15,007 bases of DNA from Streptomyces sp. NRRL F-5630 (lineage in GTDB: Bacteria > Actinomycetota > Actinomycetes > Streptomycetales > Streptomycetaceae), in assembly GCF_000719475.1 (NCBI RefSeq), contig NZ_JOGO01000104.1, positions 1-15,007 of the forward strand. Direction: 5' to 3'. The position numbers and the translations under genes are program-made. The notes beneath the pieces are model-generated. The model had not been told where the DNA came from. It saw only the letters and a program-made list of their open reading frames with translations, and ran no database searches. This document shows, piece by piece, positions 1 to 5,685 of this stretch; the first letter of the stretch is position 1, and every line of letters starts with the position of its first letter.

Positions 1-171
1 ACCCCCTCCCCCGACCCGCCCGCGCCCGCGGACGCGGCGAGCCCCGACCCCTCGTACGAACCGGTCTTCGCGCGGCTGTGGCAGCGCTGGACCACGGAGG
101 GCCGTACGGTGCCCGGCGCACCCGACCCGGAATGGGCCGCGCTCACCCGCCGCAGCCCCTGGCCGCGCTGA
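1..171 (+). CDS. C-terminal end of an unidentified protein (partial)
   Basis: Frame 1 is open from the first base to a TGA at 169-171 and gives 56 residues. The segment is Pro/Ala/Asp-rich at first (about residues 1-17). It then becomes a plausible folded tail with SYEPVFARLWQRW and PDPEWAALTRRSPWPR, rich in Trp, Arg and acidic residues, which looks like real protein rather than an out-of-frame reading. The start lies left of the window. A strong hairpin begins 18 bases after the stop and could serve as the terminator. I do not recognise the family and assign no function. Confidence 0.55.
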   Translation, partial: TPSPDPPAPADAASPDPSYEPVFARLWQRWTTEGRTVPGAPDPEWAALTRRSPWPR

Positions 172-189
172 GGAGCGCCCCGGACACGG

Positions 190-226
190 CGAGGGCCGCC
201 CTCCCCGACGGGGAAGGCGGCCCTCG
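190..226. terminator. Bidirectional hairpin terminator
   Basis: CGAGGGCCGCC (190-200) pairs perfectly with GGCGGCCCTCG (216-226). Inside the loop, CCCC (203-206) can pair with GGGG (210-213), so the stem is nearly continuous. It sits between the end of the leftmost gene (stop at 171) and the stop of the minus-strand rodlin gene (256), so it can end transcription from both sides. There is no U-tract, which is common for terminators in GC-rich actinomycetes. Confidence 0.75.
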
Positions 227-255
227 GTCGCGCCGCGGAGGCGGCGTGCGGCTGC

Positions 256-666
256 TCAGCCGTTGGCGGCGCCGTTGCCGGACAGGACCGGGATGTCCTC
301 CAGGATGTGCGACAGCGGCTCGTCGCCCTTCGCCTGGGTCGAGTTCTCGGTGCACTGCTGGTTCTGCGGCGAGGACAGGACGTTGATGTCCTGGACGGCC
401 ACCGGCACCAGGCCGACGAGCGAACCGAGGTTGAGCTTGGCGGGCAGGCCGATGCAGGGCTTGTTGAGCGAGCCCTGGATGAGCGCCATCTGCGGGCTCA
501 TGTTGCCGTAGGTGGCCTGGTTGCCGTACGACTGCTGCGCGCCGTTGCCGGAGACCGAGGTCGTGCCGGCGTCGTCGCTGATCGCCATGGCGGGGGCGGC
601 GACAGCGGCGCTCGCGCCGACGACCGAAGCGGCGACTGCCGCGACAGACATGACCTTCTTGATCAT
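256..666 (-). CDS. rdlB: Rodlin (RdlA/RdlB family)
   Basis: This encodes a 136-residue secreted rodlin. Rodlins, together with chaplins, form the paired-rodlet layer that covers Streptomyces aerial hyphae and spores. Residues 1-28 are a Sec signal peptide (MIKK, hydrophobic Ala/Val core, AMA cleavage site). The mature part carries the TTSVSGNGAQQSYGNQATYGNMSP segment, a LNKPCIGLP block and VPVAVQDINVLSSPQNQQC, with two cysteines (Cys71, Cys105), and ends in DIPVLSGNGAANG. The start ATG at 664-666 is preceded by GAAAGGA. The C-terminal two thirds is nearly identical to the plus-strand rodlin at 1986-2387, so the two are paralogues. The symbol rests on position relative to the chaplins (distal copy) by comparison with S. 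coelicolor; the family is certain, the A/B label is not. Confidence 0.93.
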   Translation of the reverse strand: MIKKVMSVAAVAASVVGASAAVAAPAMAISDDAGTTSVSGNGAQQSYGNQATYGNMSPQMALIQGSLNKPCIGLPAKLNLGSLVGLVPVAVQDINVLSSPQNQQCTENSTQAKGDEPLSHILEDIPVLSGNGAANG

Positions 667-693
667 GGGTGTTCCTTTCGAGTACGGGCCCCG

Positions 694-732
694 TCCCGGA
701 GCACGCTGGACAACTGACCGGCCGTGCTCGGG
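694..732 (-). promoter_or_regulatory. Imperfect hairpin in the rodlin leader
   Basis: CCCGGAGCACG (694-704) can pair with CGTGCTCGGG (723-732), with one bulged base and a 18-base loop. It lies 28 to 66 bases upstream of the rodlin start codon, so it could be an RNA leader structure or a protein-binding site. No sigma-factor consensus was convincingly located further upstream (733-899). Confidence 0.3.
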
Positions 733-852
733 ATGCGGGCGTTCACTCCAACGGAGCAGAGATTCGTCACACCGCCGTCACCCGCCGAAACATCCGTACG
801 CCCTTCGTACGGGTCGGGGGCTTCCCGCGACGACGGGAGTTCTCCGGCGGGG

Positions 853-889
853 CCGGGGCGGCGGCTCCCCCCGGCGAGAGGCCGCCCGG
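853..889 (-). terminator. Candidate terminator of the Lys/Ala-rich protein gene
   Basis: GGGCGGC (856-862) pairs with GCCGCCC (881-887), extended by two more pairs across a one-base bulge. The hairpin starts 11 bases beyond the stop codon of the minus-strand gene ending at 900, as expected for its terminator. The rodlin gene continues in the same direction, so if the hairpin works it would uncouple the two genes. Confidence 0.4.
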
Positions 890-899
890 TGAGGGGTGC

Positions 900-1604
900 T
901 CAGCCGCCGCGGCTGTTGCGGGTGGGGCGGTTGGGGCGGCGGTGGAGGTGGAGGAAGGAGAGGCGGGTCAGGGTCTCGACGGAGCGCTCGCGGTCGCCTG
1001 CCGTGCCGACCGGCAGCGACCGCGTGCGGCCCCGCGCCGGGACGGCGGCCTCCTGTTCCTGGAAGAGATCGGCGTCCTCGGGGGCGACGCGCCACGTGAG
1101 CCGCCCGGCCGCTGTGTCCACGTGAACCGGGGACCAGCCGTCCGGGCCGGGGGCGCCGACGCTCCCGGCGTGCAGGCGCAGCACGTAGGCGATGAGCCCG
1201 GCGCGCTCGCGCTGGGCCGCGTCGAGTTCGGCGTGCACCTCGGCGAGCCGGTCGACGAGGCGCAGTTCGCGCGCGGTCCAGGAGCGGGAGCGGGAGCGGC
1301 GCGGGGCGCGGGCGGGGGTCGAGGCCCCGGCGGCGGTGGCGAGCGGCGCGGGGAGCTTGACGGGCTTGGCCGCCTTCGTGGGCTTGGCTGCCTTCGCGGG
1401 CTTGGCGGGCTTGGCGTGCCTCCTCGCCGATCCGCTGGGCTTGGCCGGGCCGGTGGGCTTGGCCGTCCCGGCGGGCTTCGCGGCCTTCGCGGCCTTCGCG
1501 GCCTTCGCGGCCTTCGCGGGCTTGGCGGGGCGGGCGGCCTCGGGGGACTTCGCCGCAGCTCTGCCCCCGGCCCCCTTTCTCTCCACGGCGGTGCGCGTAG
1601 CCAT
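900..1604 (-). CDS. Lys/Ala/Pro-rich hypothetical protein between the two rodlin genes
   Basis: This encodes 234 residues. The start at 1604 is chosen because GGGAGGA lies just upstream; an upstream in-frame start at 1634 has no such site. Residues 18-83 are a low-complexity tract of AKP, AAK and KPAKPAK units, like the tails of histone H1-like proteins and of the Streptomyces nucleoid protein HupS. A basic RSRSRS stretch follows (103-108). Residues 109-145 look like an amphipathic helix (WTARELRLVDRLAEVHAELDA), and a small globular part (about 156-195) contains DGWSPVHVDTAAGRLTWRVAPEDADLF. There is no signal peptide or membrane span, so it is probably cytoplasmic and possibly binds nucleic acid through the basic tract. 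That role is inference; I recognise no family. Confidence 0.75.
   Translation of the reverse strand: MATRTAVERKGAGGRAAAKSPEAARPAKPAKAAKAAKAAKAAKPAGTAKPTGPAKPSGSARRHAKPAKPAKAAKPTKAAKPVKLPAPLATAAGASTPARAPRRSRSRSWTARELRLVDRLAEVHAELDAAQRERAGLIAYVLRLHAGSVGAPGPDGWSPVHVDTAAGRLTWRVAPEDADLFQEQEAAVPARGRTRSLPVGTAGDRERSVETLTRLSFLHLHRRPNRPTRNSRGG
1349..1560 (-). repeat. Low-complexity coding repeat (AKP/AAK codons)
   Basis: Within the Lys/Ala-rich gene the DNA is built from short units such as GGCTTGGC and CTTCGCGGC. The clearest run is about five tandem 9-base copies of CTTCGCGGC near 1476-1520, which encode Ala-Ala-Lys on the minus strand. Such tracts change length easily by replication slippage, so the copy number probably varies between strains. 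Confidence 0.7.
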
Positions 1605-1985
1605 CACGGATTCCTCCCTGGGCGGTGAACACAAAACGGGGACTGCCGTGAATTCGGCGGGCGAAGAACGCGGGCCGCATCAAGGCAGTTGAGATGATAA
1701 ACAGCGCTTCGCGGAAGAAATCGCGCCCACCACGCCGGTTCTTCTCAGAAATTCTTGCGAAAACGTACGAAACCGGGGGCCCGGACCCGCTGAACGGGTG
1801 AAGGGGAGCGAGGGGGCGAAACCGATGGACGGCACGGCAGTTTGCCAGGAAGCAGCCGGCTGCCGCGTTCCGCGCCGCCAGTCGCTGCGTACGCGCACGC
1901 TCCGTATCGCCCGTCGCCGCCCGCCCTTCCCGGGGCCGCCCCGAACGTCCCGGGGACAGCGTGCGGCGGCATCGAAAGGTTGGAC
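1605..1985. promoter_or_regulatory. Intergenic region with divergent promoters (no gene seen)
   Basis: These 381 bases separate the minus-strand Lys/Ala-rich gene from the plus-strand rodlin gene and must hold both promoters. Base composition falls clearly at about 1680-1770 (runs such as GATGATAAACAG and CAGAAATTCTTGCGAAAAC), a typical sign of a regulatory region in this genome. A small hairpin ACCCG-CTGAA-CGGGT lies at 1788-1801, and its 13-base core recurs at 3008-3020 after the short chaplin gene. I could not place a confident -35/-10 pair or a match to the developmental sigma factor BldN. No credible small ORF is visible. Confidence 0.5.
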
Positions 1986-2387
1986 ATGATCAAGAAGTTC
2001 GCGGCCGCCGCCGCGCTCACCGCGGGCGTCGTCGCCCTCGGCGCCCCGCAGGCCCTCGCCCTCACCGACGACGGCGGCACCACGTCGGTCTCCGGCAACG
2101 GCGCCGTGCAGTCCTACGGCAACGCGGCCACCTTCGGCGACATGAGCCCGCAGCTCAGCCTGGTCCAGGGCTCGCTCAACAAGCCCTGCGTCGGCCTCCC
2201 GGTCAAGGGCAACCTCGGTTCGCTCGTCGGCCTCGTGCCCGTCGCGGTCCAGGACGTCAACGTCCTGTCCTCGCCGCAGAACCAGCAGTGCACCGAGAAC
2301 TCCACCCAGGCCAAGGGCGACGAGCCGCTCTCCCACCTCCTGGACGACATCCCGGTCCTCTCGGGCAACGGCGCCGCCAACGGCTGA
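1986..2387 (+). CDS. rdlA: Rodlin (RdlA/RdlB family)
   Basis: This encodes a 133-residue secreted rodlin that helps organise chaplin fibrils into the rodlet layer of the aerial surface. A signal peptide covers residues 1-25 (MIKK, Ala-rich core, ALA cleavage site). The mature protein has TTSVSGNGAVQSYGNAATFGDMSP, LNKPCVGLP, GLVPVAVQDVNVLSSPQNQQC and the terminal DIPVLSGNGAANG, with Cys68 and Cys102 in the same places as in the other rodlin. The start ATG follows GAAAGG. An in-frame extension upstream to about 1842 is low-complexity and is rejected as coding. It faces away from the other rodlin and lies next to the short chaplin. The symbol follows gene order in S. coelicolor (chaplin-proximal copy), while family membership is certain. 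Confidence 0.93.
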   Translation: MIKKFAAAAALTAGVVALGAPQALALTDDGGTTSVSGNGAVQSYGNAATFGDMSPQLSLVQGSLNKPCVGLPVKGNLGSLVGLVPVAVQDVNVLSSPQNQQCTENSTQAKGDEPLSHLLDDIPVLSGNGAANG

Positions 2388-2415
2388 CCGCCGCCCCGGC
2401 GTCCCGGCAAGCCGA

Positions 2416-2463
2416 ACGCCCCGCCCGCCCCGTCCCCGCCAGGGACGCGCGCGGGCGGGGCGT
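2416..2463 (+). terminator. Hairpin terminator of the plus-strand rodlin gene
   Basis: ACGCCCCGCCCGC (2416-2428) pairs perfectly with GCGGGCGGGGCGT (2451-2463). CGTCCC (2431-2436) and GGGACG (2442-2447) form an inner stem. It begins 29 bases after the rodlin stop codon. There is no U-tract, but the stem is very stable. Confidence 0.75.
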
Positions 2464-2759
2464 CGTCGTGGGCGGGGCGGTGCCGTGGGAGGCGTCTTCG
2501 GGCGCGCAGGGAAGCGGCCGCGAATTCCCCGCAGCGCAATTTCCGTGCGGAATATGCGGACTCCCCAGAGAAATACAGAGAGTCACCTCCCCCGCCTTCC
2601 GGGCGGGGTTTTCCTTTTTATCTTCGCCTCTCCGTTCGGGTGAAGTTGCCGGGCCTTCCCCCGGCGGGGGTTTCCTCCCCCTCCCGCTTTCGTTCACAGG
2701 GCACGCCGGGCCCCGTCCGGCGTGCCAGTCCCTCTGCTCCCCCTTCCGAAAGGAACGAC
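2464..2759 (+). promoter_or_regulatory. Leader and promoter region of the short chaplin gene (no gene seen)
   Basis: These 296 bases separate the rodlin terminator from the short chaplin start. The stretch 2521-2580 is AT-richer than its surroundings and holds a small inverted repeat, TTCCG-TG-CGGAA (2541-2552), a possible regulator site. It is followed by a U-tract hairpin (2590-2619, listed separately) and a pyrimidine-rich stretch up to the ribosome site AAAGGA just before the start codon. No clear -35/-10 pair was found. If the promoter is at about 2540-2580, the hairpin lies in the mRNA leader; if it is at about 2620-2720, the hairpin is upstream of the transcript. Confidence 0.4.
2590..2619 (+). 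terminator. Intrinsic terminator with U-tract upstream of the short chaplin gene
   Basis: CCCCGCC (2590-2596) and GGCGGGG (2602-2608) form a 7-pair stem with a 5-base loop, followed at once by TTTTCCTTTTT. This is a textbook Rho-independent terminator, unlike the U-less hairpins elsewhere in the window. It lies 141 bases before the short chaplin start and after a separate rodlin terminator, so it is either a second stop for rodlin transcripts or an attenuator in the chaplin leader. Confidence 0.75.
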
Positions 2760-2990
2760 ATGCTCAAGAAGACCGCCACCGTCTTCGCCGGCGCCGTCCT
2801 CGCGCTCGGTGCCGCAGTCCCCGCCTTCGCCGACTCGGGCGCCGAGGGTGCCGCCATCGGTTCGCCGGGCGTCCTCTCCGGCAACCTCCTGCAGGTGCCG
2901 GTCCACGTGCCGCTGAACGTCTGCGGCAACTCGATCGACATCATCGGGCTGCTCAACCCGAGCTTCGGCAACACCTGCGTCAACGCCTGA
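2760..2990 (+). CDS. chpD: Short chaplin
   Basis: This encodes a 76-residue secreted chaplin. Chaplins are amyloid-forming surfactant peptides that lower surface tension and coat aerial hyphae. The signal peptide is residues 1-24 (MLKK, hydrophobic core, AFA cleavage site), leaving about 52 residues with one chaplin domain: IGSPGVLSGNLLQVPVHVPLNVCG, then IDIIGLLNPSFGNTC. Cys55 and Cys73 are the conserved pair expected to form a disulfide. There is no cell-wall anchor, so it should be released and held on the wall by assembly with the other chaplins. The start ATG at 2760 follows AAAGGA by about six bases. The symbol reflects position beside a rodlin and a long chaplin; sequence alone could also fit ChpH or ChpF. 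Confidence 0.93.
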   Translation: MLKKTATVFAGAVLALGAAVPAFADSGAEGAAIGSPGVLSGNLLQVPVHVPLNVCGNSIDIIGLLNPSFGNTCVNA

Positions 2991-3030
2991 TCCCGCTTCA
3001 CCCCCGGCCCGCTGAACGGGCAGGGGTCCG

Positions 3031-3061
3031 CCGGCCCTGGGAGCACGCCTCCCAGGGCCGG
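3031..3061 (+). terminator. Strong hairpin between the two chaplin genes
   Basis: CCGGCCCTGGGAG (3031-3043) pairs perfectly with CTCCCAGGGCCGG (3049-3061) around a 5-base loop, followed by TTT. It begins 40 bases after the short chaplin stop and ends only 30 bases before the long chaplin start codon. As a terminator it would end the short chaplin mRNA. As an intercistronic hairpin it would stabilise that part of the mRNA and let only some polymerases reach the long chaplin gene. Confidence 0.75.
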
Positions 3062-3091
3062 TTTCCGCTCCGAGTCAGGAAGAACCTCGCC

Positions 3092-3991
3092 ATGCGCCAC
3101 ACCCTCAGCAAGGGGGTGCTCGTGACGGCCGCCGCGGCCTCCGGCATCCTCTCCCTGAACGGCGGTTCCGCCCTCGCCGCCGAGTCCACGGCGGCGGGCT
3201 CGCCCGGCCTCCTCTCCGGGAACAGCGTGCAGGCCTCGGTGGACGTCCCCGTGAACGCCTGCGGCAACAGCGTCGACGCGGTCGGCCTCGTCAACCCGGT
3301 CTTCGGCAACCGCTGCGGGAACGAGGACGGCGGCGCCTCGGCCGGGCCGGTAGAACGGCAGGAGCACGAGAAGACGGCGCCCGCGGAGGCCGCCCCGCAC
3401 CACGAGGGCGCCGGGCCGGAGCGCGCGAAGCCCGGTCGGCACGCGGCCCCGGGCCCCGCGCGGGAGGCGTCGGGGCACGAGGAGGACGGGAACCGGACGG
3501 CCCAGCGCGGGCGGCACGCGGCCCCCGGCACGGGAACGTCCTCGCAGGCGCGCGCTGAGGCCACCGGCTCGCCGGGGCTGCTCTCCGGGAACGCCGTGCA
3601 GGTGCCGCTCGACGTGCCGCTCAACGTGTGCGGGAACACGGTGGACGTCGTGGCACTGCTCAATCCGGCCTTCGGCAACGACTGCGGCAACGGGACCCCG
3701 GAGCACGCCACGCCGCGCCCGCCCCACCACGTACCGCCGCGGCACGTACCGCCCCGCCACGTGCCCCCGCACCACGTACCACCGCATGACGTGCCTCCGC
3801 ACCACGTGCCTCCGAAGCCGGACGAGGGCGGTGGCCGGGCCGGGAGCGGGGACACGGCGCCTCCGGCGGGTGCGCGGCTCGCCGAGACCGGCGCGGACGC
3901 GGGGCTGCTCGGCGTCGTGGGGGCCTCGGCGTCGCTGCTCGTCGGGGGCGCGGTCCTGTACCGGCGCAAGGCGGCGTCCGCTCACCGGTAG
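3092..3991 (+). CDS. chpA: Long chaplin, two chaplin domains, sortase-anchored
   Basis: This encodes 299 residues: a covalently anchored chaplin that would tie the amyloid surface layer to the cell wall. Residues 1-30 are a signal peptide. Chaplin domain 1 covers about 35-77 (GSPGLLSGN, Cys57, Cys75) and domain 2 about 158-200 (GSPGLLSGN, Cys180, Cys198). Between them is an 80-residue hydrophilic linker rich in His, Glu and Arg with two RHAAPG copies. Residues 212-241 are six tandem H-x-V-P-P pentapeptides. The C terminus is a class E-type sorting signal, LAETG (263-267), followed by a hydrophobic span (about 269-290) and RRK. The ATG follows AGGAAG. Long chaplins of this layout are ChpA, ChpB and ChpC in S. 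coelicolor; the A label is by gene order only. The spacing after the preceding hairpin leaves little room for its own promoter. Confidence 0.93.
   Translation: MRHTLSKGVLVTAAAASGILSLNGGSALAAESTAAGSPGLLSGNSVQASVDVPVNACGNSVDAVGLVNPVFGNRCGNEDGGASAGPVERQEHEKTAPAEAAPHHEGAGPERAKPGRHAAPGPAREASGHEEDGNRTAQRGRHAAPGTGTSSQARAEATGSPGLLSGNAVQVPLDVPLNVCGNTVDVVALLNPAFGNDCGNGTPEHATPRPPHHVPPRHVPPRHVPPHHVPPHDVPPHHVPPKPDEGGGRAGSGDTAPPAGARLAETGADAGLLGVVGASASLLVGGAVLYRRKAASAHR
3725..3814 (+). repeat. Six tandem 15-base repeats coding for H-x-V-P-P
   Basis: Six in-frame 15-base units (CACCACGTACCGCCG and variants) encode HHVPP, RHVPP, RHVPP, HHVPP, HDVPP and HHVPP between the second chaplin domain and the sorting signal. 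Third-base differences show that the copies have diverged under protein-level selection. The tract forms a stiff, His-rich stalk spanning the wall. Confidence 0.9.
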
Positions 3992-4063
3992 GGTCGCCCG
4001 ACGTGGTCCGGACGGGTGAACCCGGCCGGGCCTGTCGGCGAAGCGAACGAGGTGAGGGGCCCG

Positions 4064-5197
4064 GTGCCCACGAGCGAACGGCCCGGGCGGGCGACGGCGG
4101 CGGTGCCCCGCGGCCTCCTCCCCCTCTCGCTGCTGCTCTTCGCCGCCGTGCGCGCGCTGTGTCTCGTGACGCTCGCGGTGTGGGCGGGCGCCGAGGGGCG
4201 CAGCGCGCACCAGGTGCTCGCGGAGCGGTGGGACTCGCTGTGGTACGTGCGGGTCGTCGAGCACGGCTACGACTTCACCCTGACCGCGCCGGACGGCCGC
4301 GTGCTCTCGGACCGGGCCTTCTTCCCGCTCCTGCCGTGGCTGGAGGGGGCCGGTCACCGGCTCACGGGGCTCGCTCCGCAGGACGTGGGGCTCGGCGTGA
4401 GCGCGCTCGCGTCGCTCGCGGCGGCGTGGGCGATCCACCGGATCGCGGCGCGGCTGTACGGGGAACGGACGGCGCTCTTCGCGGTGGCGCTGTGGGCGGT
4501 GCTGCCGGTCTCGGTCGTGCAGTCGATGGCGTACAGCGAATCCCTCTTCACGGCGCTCGCGGCCTGGTCGCTCTGGTCGCTCCTGCGCGAACGCTGGCTC
4601 CTGGCGGGCCTGTTGGCCTCGGCGGCGGGCCTGACCCGGCCGGTCGGTCTCGCGGTGACGCTCGCGGTGTGGGGGGCGGCCTGGGCGGGCCGACGGCTGA
4701 CGTGGCGCGTGGCGGCCGGGTGCGTGCTCGCGCCGCTGGGGGCGGTGGGGTACGTGCTGTGGTCGGGGCTCGGCTCCGGCCACGGCCTCTTCGGGTACCT
4801 CGCTGTCCAGGGCGACTGGGGCAACGGCTTCGACGGCGGCCTCGCCTTCGCGCGCTTCCTCGGCGGCCTGCTGAGCGGCCCGGGCTTCGCGGGCGGCGTG
4901 GGTCTGATCATCGGCGTGGCGGCACTGCTCTGGCTCTACGTCCGGGGCATCCGCCAGGGCCAGCCGCTCCCGCTCGTCCTCTACACGGGCGTGGTCCTGC
5001 TCCTCGCCCTGTGCACCTCCGGCTTCTTCGGCTCCAAACCCCGCCTCCTCCTCCCCGCCTTCCCCCTCCTCCTCCCCCTGGCCCTCGCCCTTTCCCGCCT
5101 CCGTCGCCCCTGGACCGCCTGGCTCGTCATCGGCGCCGCGGCAGCGATCGCCGCCGCCTACGGCGCCTTCTGGCTCCTGGGCTCGGGACCGCCGTAG
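4064..5197 (+). CDS. Multi-span GT-C glycosyltransferase (mannosyltransferase-like)
   Basis: This encodes 377 residues with about nine hydrophobic spans and almost no soluble domain. It resembles the bacterial PIG-V-like mannosyltransferase family, integral enzymes that transfer sugar from a polyprenyl-phosphate donor on the outer face of the membrane. The first extracytoplasmic loop contains the acidic motif ERWDSLWYVRVVEHGYD (WDS near residues 56-58), where this fold places its catalytic Asp. DRAFFPLLPWLE, QSMAYSESLFTALAAWSLWSLL and GLTRPVGL are further family-like segments. A GTG at 4064 is chosen because GAGGTGAGG precedes it by a good distance; a GTG at 4016 would add 16 residues but lacks a ribosome site. 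It follows the long chaplin by 72 bases on the same strand, and its product could modify surface proteins or glycans. Acceptor and sugar cannot be told from the sequence. Confidence 0.8.
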   Translation: MPTSERPGRATAAVPRGLLPLSLLLFAAVRALCLVTLAVWAGAEGRSAHQVLAERWDSLWYVRVVEHGYDFTLTAPDGRVLSDRAFFPLLPWLEGAGHRLTGLAPQDVGLGVSALASLAAAWAIHRIAARLYGERTALFAVALWAVLPVSVVQSMAYSESLFTALAAWSLWSLLRERWLLAGLLASAAGLTRPVGLAVTLAVWGAAWAGRRLTWRVAAGCVLAPLGAVGYVLWSGLGSGHGLFGYLAVQGDWGNGFDGGLAFARFLGGLLSGPGFAGGVGLIIGVAALLWLYVRGIRQGQPLPLVLYTGVVLLLALCTSGFFGSKPRLLLPAFPLLLPLALALSRLRRPWTAWLVIGAAAAIAAAYGAFWLLGSGPP

Positions 5198-5208
5198 GGG
5201 CGCGGGGG

Positions 5209-5685
5209 TCAGGGGGTGGTGGGGGGCTGGGCGGGAGGCAGAAGACCGATGTCCTCAAGGTCGAGGACCGGCAGCACCGGGGCGGCGATGCCGAGTTTCA
5301 CCGCGGACTGGTGGATGGCTTCGCGCAGGTACGGGCGCGTGACAGGAGTCGCGATGACCGCCGCGAACCGCTTGGCGACCGCGGCGGGGATACGGACCGG
5401 CTCCGGGGTACGGAAGAGCGCGGCGACATCGGCGACGAGGCGGCCCTCCGACGTCACGACGAGGGCACGGGTGCGCACGGCGAGACGGTTTCCCTCCATC
5501 CGCTGCATGAGCCGGATGTCGGCACGGTCGTCGCCCGCTGCCTTCATCTCCTCATCCGCTCCGTCGGAGGCGTCGAAGCCCTCGGTCCGGCGTCCGCTCA
5601 CCTCGTAATAGACGACATCGACGAGTTCGGCGAGCTGCTGCAGTTCTTCGAGCGAGGAGACCTCATGCGGCGCTCCGGCCGTCAC
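5209..5685 (-). CDS. SecB-like chaperone of a toxin-antitoxin-chaperone system
   Basis: This encodes 158 residues. The layout is SecB-like: a central strand region, MQRMEGNRLAVRTRALVVTSEGRLVADVAALFRT (about 60-93), then a VAKRFAAVIATPVTRPYLREAIHQSAVKLGIAAPVLPVL segment (about 103-141). The latter matches the pattern of SecB and the M. tuberculosis TAC chaperone Rv1957, where a Pro-Tyr-[IL]-Arg-Glu helix leads to a Leu-rich end (RPYLREAI at 117-124 here). Actinobacteria have no general SecB pathway, so a lone SecB-like protein beside HigBA points to a dedicated antitoxin chaperone. The gene starts with GTG (5683-5685) overlapping the antitoxin stop in a GTGA arrangement, so translation is probably coupled. 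The Pro-rich end (PPAQPPTTP) has no assigned role. Family assignment is by eye and needs a profile search. Confidence 0.72.
   Translation of the reverse strand: MTAGAPHEVSSLEELQQLAELVDVVYYEVSGRRTEGFDASDGADEEMKAAGDDRADIRLMQRMEGNRLAVRTRALVVTSEGRLVADVAALFRTPEPVRIPAAVAKRFAAVIATPVTRPYLREAIHQSAVKLGIAAPVLPVLDLEDIGLLPPAQPPTTP

Noticed and set aside
667..899. A BldN-type promoter for the minus-strand rodlin (CGTTGG near 750)
   Set aside because: A -10-like CGTTGG can be read on the minus strand, but no matching -35 occurs at the expected distance.
256..2387. Two inverted, nearly identical rodlin genes flanking a third gene, like a composite mobile element
   Set aside because: The similarity is at the protein level within secreted rodlins and there is no transposase, terminal repeat or target duplication. 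Paired rodlin genes are normal for Streptomyces.
1961..3991. A 676-codon open frame running from the rodlin to the end of the long chaplin
   Set aside because: It only joins out-of-frame rodlin and chaplin sequence to the true long chaplin frame. High GC leaves few stop codons, and real starts with ribosome sites exist inside.
2618..4783. A 721-codon minus-strand open frame opposite the chaplins
   Set aside because: It is a shadow of high-GC coding strands, rich in Arg/Pro/Gly without motifs. The plus strand encodes clear chaplins and a membrane enzyme.
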